From: Pseudomonas sp. FP2309 | GTDB lineage: Bacteria; Pseudomonadota; Gammaproteobacteria; Pseudomonadales; Pseudomonadaceae | Assembly: GCF_030687575.1 (NCBI RefSeq) | Contig: NZ_CP117439.1 | Location: 186,001 to 250,000 of the forward strand | Length of the DNA stretch: 64,000 nucleotides | Reading direction: 5' to 3' | Position numbers and translations under genes: made by a program | Part shown: positions 1-8,680 of the stretch, one piece after another | Layout: each line of letters begins with the position of its first letter | How positions within the stretch are numbered: the stretch's first letter is position 1 | The notes under the pieces: generated by a model | The model's database searches: none | What the model was told of the DNA's origin: nothing | Seen by the model: only the letters and a program-made list of their open reading frames with translations

Positions 1-4
1 CCGG

Positions 5-41
5 CGGACTATAAGTCCTCAGCGTAAAAACACGCAAGGCA
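5..41. repeat. Short dispersed repeat, copy 1
   Basis: A 37-bp segment matches 6059-6095 in the same orientation, about 28 of 37 bases ungapped, with a shared start CGGACTATAAG and a shared end CGCAAGGCA. It contains the in-frame stop at 25-27 and lies directly before the point where filamentous-haemagglutinin coding begins, so it probably marks a recombination junction. The rest of the element may lie beyond the left edge. Confidence 0.5.
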
Positions 42-153
42 TCAAAAGGCCAACGTCGCCCTTCGAGCCGGCGCCAACCTCAACGCCATCGCGGCAGCCA
101 ACGAGCAACACTCCACGGGCAACACGAAAAAGGTCAAGAGCATCGAAGACCAC

Positions 154-3100
154 GTGCAGCAAGTGTCCAGCGTGATCAAGGGCGGCGGCGACGTCACCCT
201 GAGCGCCGGGCAGAACCTGCAGATGGTCGCCAGCCAGGTCAATGCCGGCAACGAGGCCTACCTGGTCTCCGGCAAAAACCTCGACCTCAAGTCCGCTGAA
301 AACCAGGACTACAGCTTCTACAGCAAGACCAAGAAAACCTCCCAAGGCAAAAAATTCCGCCTGGATGAAACCGACGTGGTGAACAACGTCGGCAGCCTCG
401 TCAGCGCCGGCAAAAACAGCACCGTCGTGGCCGGTGAAAACCTGCTGCTGGCCGGCAGCGCCGTCACCGCCGAAAAAGGCGCCACCCAACTGGCGGCCGG
501 CCAGGACCTGAGCATCCTCGCCGTCAGCAACGCCGACAGCGCCCGTCACGAACGCAAGGAAAGCAAAAGCAGCTGGGGCGGCCTCAAGTCGAGCAAAGTC
601 CAGGACAAAGTCGACGAAAAACGCACCACCGCCATGGGCAGCATGGTCTCCGGCGAAACCGTCACGGTCGCCGCCAAACGCGATGCCACGGTCACCGGCT
701 CGTCCCTGGTCAGCACCGGCGACCTCGCCGTCCAGGCAGGCCGTGACCTGACCATCGACGCGGCGCAGAACACCTTCGCCCGCACCGACATGCACAAGGA
801 AAAAAATCGCGACCTCACCGGCGTGCTGACCGGCAACAAGCTCGGTTTGGACGACATGACCGGCAACCAGAAGCTGTACATCAACAGCTCGAAGCACAAC
901 GGCACGGCCAATGAAATGACCTTGACCGGCAGCACCATTGGTTCGAGTGCGGGCAATGTGTCGTTGACGGCGGGGCGTGAGTTGAAGGTGGTGGCCAGTG
1001 ATCTGGTGAGCACCAAGAACATGGAGTTGAGCGGGGCGAATGTCACCGTTACTTCGGGGATGGAGACGGCCAGTCAGACCAGTAAGGACAGTTCCAAGAG
1101 CTTGGCGGTTGGGCGGGTGATTGCGGGCTCGGTGGTGGATACCGCCACCAGTATGCGCGACGCCGTCAAAGCGGCCCGCAGTGCTGATGACCCACGCCTC
1201 AAGGCAGTCAAAATCGCCCAGGCAGCCCTCGCCGCCTACAACCTGAATGGCCAGGCTTCAGACGCCAATGCGCAAAGCTCCGGCTTCAAAAACAAAACCG
1301 GCGGCACGCCCGGCAACGGTTCGCTGATCAAGATCGGCACTGAACTGGCCAATAACCGCAGCAAGAACAGCAGCGAATACAACAGTGCCACCGCCAAGCA
1401 GAGCACGCTCAACGCAGGGCAAGACTTGTCGATCGTTGCCACGGGCGCAGCGGCGGGTACTCAGGGTGATATCCAGATCACCGGCAGCCGCTTGAAAGCC
1501 GCCAACACCTTGTTGTTAGCCAAAAACGATGTGCTGATGCAAAGCGCACAAAACACCACCGACCGCAAAAACGAAGGGTCGAAAAATAAAACCGCCATTG
1601 GCGCCAGCTTCAATATTGGCGAGCAAAACGGCTTCACCCTCGACCTCGGAGCGCAGGGTGCCAAGAACAATGGCAACGGTAACTCCGTCACTCAGGTCAA
1701 TAGCACCCTCGATACAGGCAGCCTGTTGTTACAAAGCGGTGGCGATACCACTCTCAAAGGCGCCCAGGTTCGTGCGAACCGTATCAAGGCCGATATTGGC
1801 GGAAACCTTAATATCATCTCCCTACAGGACACCGAGTCGTCGCGCAGCAAACAGAGCAGCGCAGGCTTCGGCGCGAGTATCTGCGTCCCGCCGTTCTGCT
1901 ACGGCTCTACCGTAGCGGGCTCGGCGAACCTTGCCGCCGCGAATATGAACAGCGACTACAAGGGCGTGACCGACCAGAGCGGTTTGTATGCGGGCACGGG
2001 CGGCTACGACATCAATGTCGGCAAGAACACCACCCTGCAAGGCGCGGTGATTGCCAGTGAGGCGTCAGCTGATAAGAACCGGCTAAGCACTGACCGCCTG
2101 ATCGTCAGCGACATCAAGAATGTCAGCGAAATCAAAAGTCAGTCTGCCGGTATTTCGATGTCTTCCAGCAGTACCAGTGGTGCGTCGATGGGCGGCAGCA
2201 TCCCGATAGCACTCAAGGAGAAAGACCATAGCTACACCCGTAGCGCGGTCAGCGAAGGCACGATTGTGGTTCGCAGTGCCGAAGGTGCCAACGACCTGGT
2301 GGGGTTGAATCGCGACACCGCCAATGCCAATCAGAAGCTCGACCGGCCCGATGAAAAGGCCATGCAAGAGTGTATTGACCTGATCCAGAGCTCGGCGCAG
2401 TTGGCCAGTGGGTTGATCAGTGCGGTGGGCAAGGCGAAGGCGGACGAGGCGAAAGCACTGGCCGATAAAGCCAAAACCCAGACCGAAGCCGGTTCGCCGG
2501 ATGCCGCCGGAACGGTACTCGCAGCAAATGCCGCTTATGCCGAAGCCAAGCGCTGGCATGTCGGTGGCGACAAAAAGTTAATGGCCGACATTGCTACCGG
2601 TTTGATCGCGGCAGGGCTGGGTGGCGCACCTGTGGGAACGACGGTGGGAATTGTCGCCAACACAGCCTCCAGCGATATCTTCAACAAAATTGGTGATTAC
2701 GCCCACTCACGCGCGACTGATCCGAAGGCTGATGCGGCCACTCGGGCGGCTTGGGCTGAAGGCGGTGCGGCGCGTGTGATGTTGCATGCGTTGGCAGGCG
2801 CGGCTATGGGGCTGTCCAGTGGCAGTGTGCAGAGCGGCGCGTTGGGCGCGGGGGCTTCTGCGGCCTTGACGCCTATTGTCACGGATGCGCTGAAAAACAC
2901 CATTGTTGAGCGGCAGAACCGAGACGCCATCTCCGTGCTGATCGCTACAGGCATCGGCGCTGGCGCGGGCTCGGGTGCTGGCCTGTCCGGGGCTGCAGTC
3001 GGAGGGAACAGTGCGGCCAAAGTCGAAATGTTCAACCGTCAGATGCACCCTGCGGAAGTTATGGCGCTGAAGACACAAGTCAATGCGTTGGCGGCGGAGG

Positions 3101-4374
3101 CCCGGATCACTACGGCCGAGGCTGAGCAGCGCTTGGCCAGAGGGCTTGTGTACTACGTTGATGCGACTTGGAACAAAGTCGTTGGCGCTCATCAGGATCA
3201 GCCGGATCCACTCACACTCAAATATCTGGGGATCGCGCTAGCGCCCTTAGGGGATAGCTACAGCAAGCGTGTTGATATGGGTGACGTACCGGTTATTGCC
3301 GGTGCGAAAAAGACTTACACGCCTGATGAAACTGTTCGTTTACTTCAGGACTATCGCGTCAATAATTCCGGCAGCTACAACAAATCTGAGATCAACGAAG
3401 AGTACCTAGTCGGCAAGTTGGATCCCGTCGTGAACCACCAACACGACTTTTATCAGAAAAACCTTGGTTATAACTCGTCGCTTGGCGCTCTGCTGGAGGG
3501 CGCAGGAACAGGAATTCCCCAGGGATTGGGTGAGGGGGCAGCGAATACGGCTCGTGGGGTCTGGGCGCTTGGCACGGGCCTTGTTACCGACTTCCCCGGT
3601 GTCAGCTCGCGAATGGCCAATGGGTTAGTCGCTTTCGTATCTGGGCGTGGACCAGAGGCTGATATCCACGACGAAGCGCAGGGTTTCCTGTATCTGCTCC
3701 AAGGCGATGAAGTCGCCAGGGCCAGGTTGGCGGCAAAGAGTTCTGCTGAGTTTGCGTTGGCGATGATTCCTGCAGGCAGAGCAGGTGCGGTAGGTAAAGC
3801 AGTAGAGCTTGCGGCGGATGCGAAAGGGCCTGCTACGACTCTACTGTCCGGTGAAACAAAACTAGTAGGCAGCAGTGCGCCAGCGGCGAACGATGCCAGT
3901 TTCATGGGGCCGTTTGTTCCTCAACTTAGTCGGTATGAAGATAGAATCAAACTGACACCAATCAACGGAGGCTCGTGGTCAGGACTTAGAGGTGAGTCGA
4001 ATTTTGTATTCGATAATCCAGAGTTAAAAACGATCTTGCCTGATGGCATTTCATACAAGAATGGCTATCCGGACTTTTCTCCAGTTGCAGTTCAAGAGAT
4101 AAGACTTCCGGGTTTGATCACTACCAATAGGGATTCTAATTTTCGCGCAGCTAACAAAATGTTAGCGAGTCAACTGGGCATTAAAGAAGCTGATGTAGTC
4201 CGGTTTGTTAGAGAGCAGAAATATACGTGGCATGAGGTTGAAGATATGCGAACACTGCAGTTGGTGCCCTCGTTTATTCATACTGGCAAGGTTGGTCCGA
4301 TGGGTTTTGGTGTAAAATATGGCCATCTCGGCGGAATCGCTGAGAGAAGTTTGCTGGAGGCGCTTAAGAAATGA
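154..4374 (+). CDS. CdiA/FHA-type contact-dependent toxin, C-terminal part (5'-truncated)
   Basis: Haemagglutinin-type repeats with recurring 'LSAGQ/LTAGR...' beta-helix units fill residues 1-740. An Ala/Gly-rich hydrophobic pretoxin region follows (about 800-980), then an effector of roughly the last 120 residues. The effector end has the pattern YTWHEVED ... LQLVPSFIH ... GHLGG, which resembles HNH/Endo VII-superfamily (WHH-type) nuclease toxins, with Glu where WHH families have the second His. Repeat homology reads upstream to about base 52 and then stops at a TAA (25-27), so the signal peptide and TPS secretion domain are absent. GTG 154 is only the first in-frame start. The 3' end overlaps the next gene by ATGA, the usual toxin-immunity arrangement. 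It could be an orphan cdiA-CT module or a pseudogene; the full gene would need a TpsB partner not seen here. Confidence 0.75.
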   Translation: MQQVSSVIKGGGDVTLSAGQNLQMVASQVNAGNEAYLVSGKNLDLKSAENQDYSFYSKTKKTSQGKKFRLDETDVVNNVGSLVSAGKNSTVVAGENLLLAGSAVTAEKGATQLAAGQDLSILAVSNADSARHERKESKSSWGGLKSSKVQDKVDEKRTTAMGSMVSGETVTVAAKRDATVTGSSLVSTGDLAVQAGRDLTIDAAQNTFARTDMHKEKNRDLTGVLTGNKLGLDDMTGNQKLYINSSKHNGTANEMTLTGSTIGSSAGNVSLTAGRELKVVASDLVSTKNMELSGANVTVTSGMETASQTSKDSSKSLAVGRVIAGSVVDTATSMRDAVKAARSADDPRLKAVKIAQAALAAYNLNGQASDANAQSSGFKNKTGGTPGNGSLIKIGTELANNRSKNSSEYNSATAKQSTLNAGQDLSIVATGAAAGTQGDIQITGSRLKAANTLLLAKNDVLMQSAQNTTDRKNEGSKNKTAIGASFNIGEQNGFTLDLGAQGAKNNGNGNSVTQVNSTLDTGSLLLQSGGDTTLKGAQVRANRIKADIGGNLNIISLQDTESSRSKQSSAGFGASICVPPFCYGSTVAGSANLAAANMNSDYKGVTDQSGLYAGTGGYDINVGKNTTLQGAVIASEASADKNRLSTDRLIVSDIKNVSEIKSQSAGISMSSSSTSGASMGGSIPIALKEKDHSYTRSAVSEGTIVVRSAEGANDLVGLNRDTANANQKLDRPDEKAMQECIDLIQSSAQLASGLISAVGKAKADEAKALADKAKTQTEAGSPDAAGTVLAANAAYAEAKRWHVGGDKKLMADIATGLIAAGLGGAPVGTTVGIVANTASSDIFNKIGDYAHSRATDPKADAATRAAWAEGGAARVMLHALAGAAMGLSSGSVQSGALGAGASAALTPIVTDALKNTIVERQNRDAISVLIATGIGAGAGSGAGLSGAAVGGNSAAKVEMFNRQMHPAEVMALKTQVNALAAEARITTAEAEQRLARGLVYYVDATWNKVVGAHQDQPDPLTLKYLGIALAPLGDSYSKRVDMGDVPVIAGAKKTYTPDETVRLLQDYRVNNSGSYNKSEINEEYLVGKLDPVVNHQHDFYQKNLGYNSSLGALLEGAGTGIPQGLGEGAANTARGVWALGTGLVTDFPGVSSRMANGLVAFVSGRGPEADIHDEAQGFLYLLQGDEVARARLAAKSSAEFALAMIPAGRAGAVGKAVELAADAKGPATTLLSGETKLVGSSAPAANDASFMGPFVPQLSRYEDRIKLTPINGGSWSGLRGESNFVFDNPELKTILPDGISYKNGYPDFSPVAVQEIRLPGLITTNRDSNFRAANKMLASQLGIKEADVVRFVREQKYTWHEVEDMRTLQLVPSFIHTGKVGPMGFGVKYGHLGGIAERSLLEALKK

Positions 4375-4853
4375 CTGGTATATCAGATAGAGATTTTGGC
4401 GAGCTGCATTTTGACGAAGCTTGGACAGGATTATGTGAGGTGTTTATTTTTGGACGTTTGTGTGAGGTTGAACTCATTGTCCAAACTTTTGATGGGGACT
4501 CTATCTCTGATATTCAGAGGCTTGCGTTTCGAGAGTTTGATTCAAATAAAGCTTCCATCTCTTTGGCTGTAGAAAAGGCGATCTTTAACTATTACCTATG
4601 TAGAATTGAGGAGTACCGAGAGGGCTTTGATGCTGATGAGGTTGATATCAAAGCCCCCAAAGTCCATGCAATTGATGGGATGCGGGATTTGGTTTCTCTG
4701 AGGTGTATTAAAGTGATGTCTCCCTTTGATGCAGGAGTGCGTCAAATTGGTTTCATTTTTGATGCGAATTTTGATCCCCAGCTTGGCTTGGGGGTTCTAG
4801 TTACTAATGGATCCGTGGAGACCGTCGATACGCAGGATATCTTGCTAGGTTGA
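4371..4853 (+). CDS. Putative cognate immunity protein (DUF6985-like)
   Basis: A 160-aa acidic cytoplasmic protein with no signal peptide or membrane segment. Its ATG overlaps the TGA of the toxin gene (ATGA), so the pair is translationally coupled, as expected for CdiA-CT/CdiI. The N-terminal half (CEVFIFGRLCEVELIVQTF ... AVEKAIFNYY) looks like the DUF6985 family found beside polymorphic toxins; this is recognition by eye. Base composition is lower in GC than the flanking chromosome, as is usual for exchanged toxin-immunity cassettes. The role is inferred mainly from position and overlap: it should bind and block the nuclease domain encoded just upstream. Confidence 0.65.
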   Translation: MTGISDRDFGELHFDEAWTGLCEVFIFGRLCEVELIVQTFDGDSISDIQRLAFREFDSNKASISLAVEKAIFNYYLCRIEEYREGFDADEVDIKAPKVHAIDGMRDLVSLRCIKVMSPFDAGVRQIGFIFDANFDPQLGLGVLVTNGSVETVDTQDILLG

Positions 4854-5017
4854 TTACGATTGGATGAAGGGGGCGGATTTATTTCGGTGTAGCGGTGATC
4901 GGTAAGCTATTAAATAAATCTGTCTCCGCTAATGAGTAACTCTGTATTGTCAGGGTTTTTCAATGGTGGAGCTGATTTCTATTTGAAGAAGAAGGCAGCG
5001 ATGAAAAAAAATGAAAC

Positions 5018-5518
5018 TTGGTGGGTCGCTATTTATCTTCCTTGTGCCTGCGCGTTCGATCTGTTGTTTATGTGTGTGTTGTTTCAGATTGCCGGATATC
5101 GGCTGCACAAAACTGGGACCTTGCCAGCCCGTTCAGGCGGCTGTTCAGCTATTTCATCGATATATCCGTGGTGTTTTTCTTGCTGTTTTTGAGCCGCAAC
5201 CTGAACTACGCCTATGTGTATTTGCACTCGGTGACAGGCCCGATGTTTTTAAATGGCCTCCACTATGTGCTGTTATTTCTGGCCTTCGGGTACTACTTGT
5301 TTTGCGATGCCTTGCCCAATGGCCAGAGCCTGGGCAAGCGGGTGTGCCGCACGGCCGTGGTGGGTTACCCGTACCCCACGAACTGCACGTTGTTCCAGTC
5401 GTTCCTGCGCAATGTTCCGAAGATGGTGTTCAGTGTGCTGGACGGTCTTTTTGTACTGTTCGGCCTGCGTCGTCGCCTGGGCGATATGTTGGCCAGGACG
5501 ATCGTCATCAATACCTGA
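5018..5518 (+). CDS. RDD-family membrane protein, 5' end doubtful
   Basis: From about residue 36 the product reads as an RDD domain: 'SPFRRLFSYFIDISVVFFLLF' region, a second hydrophobic stretch (LNGLHYVLLFLAFGYYLF), then DALPNGQSLGKRV and a third helix ending in GLRRRLGDMLARTIVINT. RDD proteins are small inner-membrane proteins, some linked to ion transport. The first ~35 residues (Cys/Val-rich, TTG start at 5018 without a good ribosome site) do not look native. I think the original 5' end was lost next to the toxin-immunity cassette. The last 68 bp recur at 8408-8475. The function is unknown and it may be a non-functional remnant. Confidence 0.5.
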   Translation: MVGRYLSSLCLRVRSVVYVCVVSDCRISAAQNWDLASPFRRLFSYFIDISVVFFLLFLSRNLNYAYVYLHSVTGPMFLNGLHYVLLFLAFGYYLFCDALPNGQSLGKRVCRTAVVGYPYPTNCTLFQSFLRNVPKMVFSVLDGLFVLFGLRRRLGDMLARTIVINT

Positions 5519-5551
5519 GCAGGGCGGCCTGGACGGGCCGCCCGGTTTAAC

Positions 5552-5821
5552 TCAGGACGGGTTGGCGTTCAGCCTGCGACTGATCACATCCAACAAATCG
5601 CAGCCGTCACGCAGCGGAATCGCCAGCAGATGGGCGAAGTCCTGCAGCACCACAGCGTCGCTGCTGAGTTGATCGCGGAAGGCCAGGTTTTCCAGCAATT
5701 GGGTGACGGCTTGGATGCGGTGCACGGCGGCGTCGTGGAGGACGTCGAGGGGCGCCTGGGTGTCGATGAGCAGGGCGGGGACGGTGCAGTCGTGGCCGGT
5801 CAGGGGCATGTAACGGTTCAT
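5552..5821 (-). CDS. Small DUF6124-like hypothetical protein
   Basis: An 89-aa protein starting at ATG 5821; a second Met follows four codons later. It is helical and Leu/Asp-rich (VLHDAAVHRIQAVTQLLENL, AVVLQDFAHLLAIPL, LLDVISRRL), resembling the small DUF6124/DUF3077-type proteins that are abundant in P. fluorescens genomes and have no known function. The longer frame reaching 5965 runs into the repeat upstream and is unlikely to be translated. A large inverted-repeat element lies upstream (5873-6036). No membrane segment or signal peptide is seen. Confidence 0.45.
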   Translation of the reverse strand: MNRYMPLTGHDCTVPALLIDTQAPLDVLHDAAVHRIQAVTQLLENLAFRDQLSSDAVVLQDFAHLLAIPLRDGCDLLDVISRRLNANPS

Positions 5822-6233
5822 AATTGGCACTCTGTTAAGTGGTTGAGGCCACCACTCAATCGTCGCCAAACGAATGGGTGGCAGCTGTACGCAGGTTGGC
5901 GAACCGGCAACAGAGTAAACCGGCAGACCCGTAGGTCTCCCGCGCACAGCCGCCATAAAAGGCACGGCTTTACGGGTGCAAAAACACCTGCATTAAAGCG
6001 GATTGCTTTTGCACTCTGTTGTCAGGTCGCCAAACCTGATCGCCATTTGGACGACGGCCGGACTATAAGCCCCTCACCCAAAATCGCGCAAGGCAGCAGA
6101 GTAGTGGCACAATGCCTCATGTAATGCCATCCACTGCCGACACACTGGCGATTCCCAGACGCATCAAAAATCTGAACCGGCTTTCGCCGGCGTTTTCGAA
6201 ACCGCCCCACCGCTACCCACAAGGAAGAAATAC
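5822..6233. repeat. Gene-free spacer with large inverted-repeat element
   Basis: Arms GGTTGGCGA..GGCAACAGAGT (5894-5916) and ACTCTGTTGTC..TCGCCAAACC (6013-6036) are near-complementary and enclose about 100 bp. The loop holds smaller hairpins, for example AGACCCGTAGGTCT (5925-5938) and GGGTGCAAAAACACC. Partial further arms sit at 5825-5835 (GCACTCTGTTA) and 5873-5881 (TCGCCAAAC). The right part (6059-6095) carries copy 2 of the repeat at the window start. No further gene was found; 6096-6233 should hold the promoter of the next lipoprotein. Confidence 0.55.
6059..6095. repeat. Short dispersed repeat, copy 2
   Basis: Matches bases 5-41 of the window in direct orientation. The two copies bracket the toxin, immunity, RDD and DUF6124-like genes, a span of about 6 kb. 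Confidence 0.45.
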
Positions 6234-6710
6234 ATGATCAAGTTGTTCTGCAAAGCCGCTGTCGTCCTGTCCCTGGCCACGCTGTTTGGCTGTTCTTCGA
6301 CACCGTCTGTGGAGAAGATGCAGGCTGACGTGGCGAGCTATTCGCTGCCCAAGGCTGCTGTGGCCGATAAGGGCCTGGTGTACGTCGTACGCCCTAGCAA
6401 TGTTGGGATGCTGGTACGGTTCAACGTGTTCCTGGATGACAAGGAAGCTGACTCGGAGATGGGTTACAACCGCGGTAACCAGTACATCTACTTTTTCGTG
6501 ACGCCTGGCAAGCACGTGATCAGTTCCAAGGCTGAAAACTGGGCGGACATGCCAATCGACGTCAAGGCGGGTGAAGTGGTTTACCTCAAGCAGGAAGTCG
6601 AAATGGGCTTCGCCGTGGCGCGCAACAGCCTCAAAGTACTGAGCGATCTGGAAGGCCGTTATCTGGTCAAGGATGCGTCCTTGGGCACCATTGCCAAAGA
6701 AAGCAAATGA
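6234..6710 (+). CDS. DUF2846-like lipoprotein
   Basis: A 158-aa protein with a signal peptide and lipobox (LATLFGC, Cys about residue 20), so it is predicted to be lipid-anchored in the envelope. The mature part contains KGLVYVVRPS..., ...YIYFFVTPGKHVISS and VKAGEVVYLKQEV, the pattern of DUF2846 beta-sandwich lipoproteins of unknown function. The start has a good site (AAGGAAGAAATAC before ATG). It is the first of seven exported proteins in a row. A gap of 77 nt to the next gene allows co-transcription. Confidence 0.75.
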   Translation: MIKLFCKAAVVLSLATLFGCSSTPSVEKMQADVASYSLPKAAVADKGLVYVVRPSNVGMLVRFNVFLDDKEADSEMGYNRGNQYIYFFVTPGKHVISSKAENWADMPIDVKAGEVVYLKQEVEMGFAVARNSLKVLSDLEGRYLVKDASLGTIAKESK

Positions 6711-6787
6711 GTTAACGCGTTGGTTGCCGGCCGGGCCCGAGGCTCTGCCAGCAGTCGCTGTTCAACTGCAAACATTGAAGGACTGAT

Positions 6788-7480
6788 GTGAAAAACCTCC
6801 TCTTCATCCTCCTCACCACCCTCATTCTCGGCGGTTGCGTCAGCCAGCCCCTGACGCCCGAGCACCGTGCACAGGTCAAAACGGTCAAAGTGCTGCCCGT
6901 AAAATGGCAAAAAAACATGGTCTACATGGGCCGTGAACAAGCCTGGGGCGCGGCGCTGGGTGCCGGGCTGGGTGCAGGCGTCGGCATGGCCAGCGGCGCG
7001 TCCAGGCTGGGCACGGCGGCGTTGAGCGGCGCGGGGTTTGCCGCGGGCCTTAAGGTGGGGCAACTGGCCGAGATGTCGACGCCAGCGGCGATCCTCACGG
7101 TGATGGATGCCGAACATATCGACTTGGGCGTGTTGCTCAAGCAGGCCTTTGTCGACGCCTTGGTCAAAACCTCATCCCTCAAGGTCGTGGGTGACGATGA
7201 ACCGGCCGATGCGCAGATTGAACTCACGGTAGGCGAGTGGGGCTTTCGCCTGACCCAGGGTTTCAGCAGCGTGGTGTATCCGACCCTCACTGTGGTGGCG
7301 CGCATGGACCGCGGCGACGAGATGCTCTGGCGCACAGCGGAGACGATCACGCCGTTCAATGGTCAGAATGTGTACGGCTACACGCCGCTCACCTACCGCA
7401 CCGACCCCGAGGCATTGCGCCGCGCCCTTACGGGTATTACGCAGATTTCCAGTGGGTATCTGGTCAAAGAACTCAAATAA
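6788..7480 (+). CDS. Lipoprotein with glycine-zipper segment, function unknown
   Basis: A 230-aa protein. GTG 6788 is chosen because GAAGGACTGAT precedes it and a textbook lipoprotein signal follows (ILGGC, Cys about 17). Residues 55-80 form a Gly/Ala-rich zipper (WGAALGAGLGAGVGMASGAS) of the kind that inserts into or crosses outer membranes. The rest is a soluble alpha/beta region that includes SSLKVVGDDEPADAQIELTVGEWGF. I cannot place the family with confidence. It is probably an outer-membrane-associated stress or envelope lipoprotein, co-oriented with its neighbours. Confidence 0.7.
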   Translation: MKNLLFILLTTLILGGCVSQPLTPEHRAQVKTVKVLPVKWQKNMVYMGREQAWGAALGAGLGAGVGMASGASRLGTAALSGAGFAAGLKVGQLAEMSTPAAILTVMDAEHIDLGVLLKQAFVDALVKTSSLKVVGDDEPADAQIELTVGEWGFRLTQGFSSVVYPTLTVVARMDRGDEMLWRTAETITPFNGQNVYGYTPLTYRTDPEALRRALTGITQISSGYLVKELK

Positions 7481-7719
7481 GCTCGCAAGTGCGTTAATGC
7501 TGAGGGCCTTTAGCGTCTCTGCGCTCAGGCCCCGCTGCTGACGCTTGGGTATGAGGTAGACCAGGCCGCAGTGACTGCATTCAGCAGATACCGCCTTTCT
7601 GCCGAGCCGCTATTGCAGGCCGGCCAGCATTCCTGGGCGGCCGAGTGGTCGCTCAAGCTCGGTTTGAATTAAAGTGCTGCCCGCAACCTTCCACATTGTT
7701 TCAGCAAAGGAACTGTTCA

Positions 7720-8340
7720 ATGAAACTGCATCATCTGGTAATTCCCTTCGCCGCGCTTATCACCTCCCTCAGCACGTATGCGGCAACGCCCAAGCTGGAC
7801 AACTTTTTCGCCTGCGACCAGAACTCCCTGGCGGTGGTAAGCCAGCCAGGGCTCAATGAACGTGTCGCCCATAAGCTGGAGAACGGCAAGATCACGCTCA
7901 GCGGTGGCACAAAATCCGATATGGGCCAGCGTTGGATGTTCGATACGCCACTGACGCTTGACGGTATGACCTTGACCGGCTTTTTCGCCGAAGACCAGGA
8001 CCTGATGGGCTCTCGCATCATCAACTGGGGTTTCTACACCGAGCAGGCGCCCGACGCGCTTTACGCACAACTGAGCAAAGTACAGGGTACGGCGTTGGAG
8101 AAAGCCAACGGTATCTACGCGCGTGCGCAGATCTGGTCGCACAAGCAATCAGCCTGGGTGCCGGAAGGCGGCGATGACAATGCGGGCAAGCTGGTCACCG
8201 ATACGGCCGAACGCATCCTAATGGTCGAGCCCGCACCCACTGACCTGGCCAAGACCAGCAAGGGCATGATCACCTGTTCGGTTCAGGGTGCGGTAAGCGC
8301 AGCGATGCTCAAGACCACTCGACCGGACCTGATCAAGTAA
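7720..8340 (+). CDS. Exported hypothetical protein
   Basis: A 206-aa protein from ATG 7720 (AAAGGAACTGTTCA upstream); the longer frame to 7645 lacks a ribosome site and would bury the signal peptide. An N-terminal signal of about 20 residues ends near STYAATPKL, giving a periplasmic or secreted mature protein with two Cys (FACDQ and MITCSVQG) that could pair. No domain is recognised. It lies in the lipoprotein-rich stretch but about 240 nt after the previous gene, so it probably has its own promoter. Confidence 0.65.
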   Translation: MKLHHLVIPFAALITSLSTYAATPKLDNFFACDQNSLAVVSQPGLNERVAHKLENGKITLSGGTKSDMGQRWMFDTPLTLDGMTLTGFFAEDQDLMGSRIINWGFYTEQAPDALYAQLSKVQGTALEKANGIYARAQIWSHKQSAWVPEGGDDNAGKLVTDTAERILMVEPAPTDLAKTSKGMITCSVQGAVSAAMLKTTRPDLIK

Positions 8341-8680
8341 TCCCGGCCTGCGCCGATTGCCGGCGCTCGGCCCTGAGGCCGGGCGCTTGGTGCTCACATT
8401 TTTGGTGCTATTCGGGCTGCGTCGTCGCCTGGACGATATGTTGGCCAGGACGATCGTGATCAATGCCTGAGCAGGCTGGCTGCGCAGCGGCCCCCTAGCT
8501 CTTTGTGTTTGAAAAACGGCTGGGACCGCTACGCGGTCCAACGGGAGCAAGCCCCATCGACCTGTACGGCCATCACTTCAGGGAATGTGCGCCAACGCAC
8601 GCCAACCGACGAAACACCTTGAGAACCGCTCTCAACCCCGTAAAATGCCGCGATTGTTTAAAGCACGATACTTTTCAGGG
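8341..8680. other. Intergenic region between exported-protein genes
   Basis: Holds the RDD tail (8408-8475) and a perfect hairpin GGACCGC-TAC-GCGGTCC (8522-8538) close to a GGGAGCAAGCCCC motif typical of Pseudomonas intergenic repeats. No other gene is seen. The promoter of the following lipoprotein should lie near 8600-8670. Confidence 0.4.
8408..8475 (+). pseudogene. Orphan 3' tail of an RDD gene
   Basis: 68 bp are about 90% identical to the last codons and stop of the RDD gene at 5456-5523, coding GLRRRLDDMLARTIVINA and a TGA. No RDD reading frame extends upstream. The copy is a remnant or the edge of an old duplication. Confidence 0.6.

Noticed and set aside
19..897. 292-codon open frame on the minus strand antisense to the FHA repeats
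   Set aside because: Low-complexity Val/Ala/Gly product, mirrors the repetitive coding on the plus strand, no start signal or domain.
4932..5192. 86-codon frame with a hydrophobic stretch before the RDD gene
   Set aside because: It overlaps the RDD frame, has an unlikely C-terminal half and no recognisable family; probably remnant DNA at a junction.
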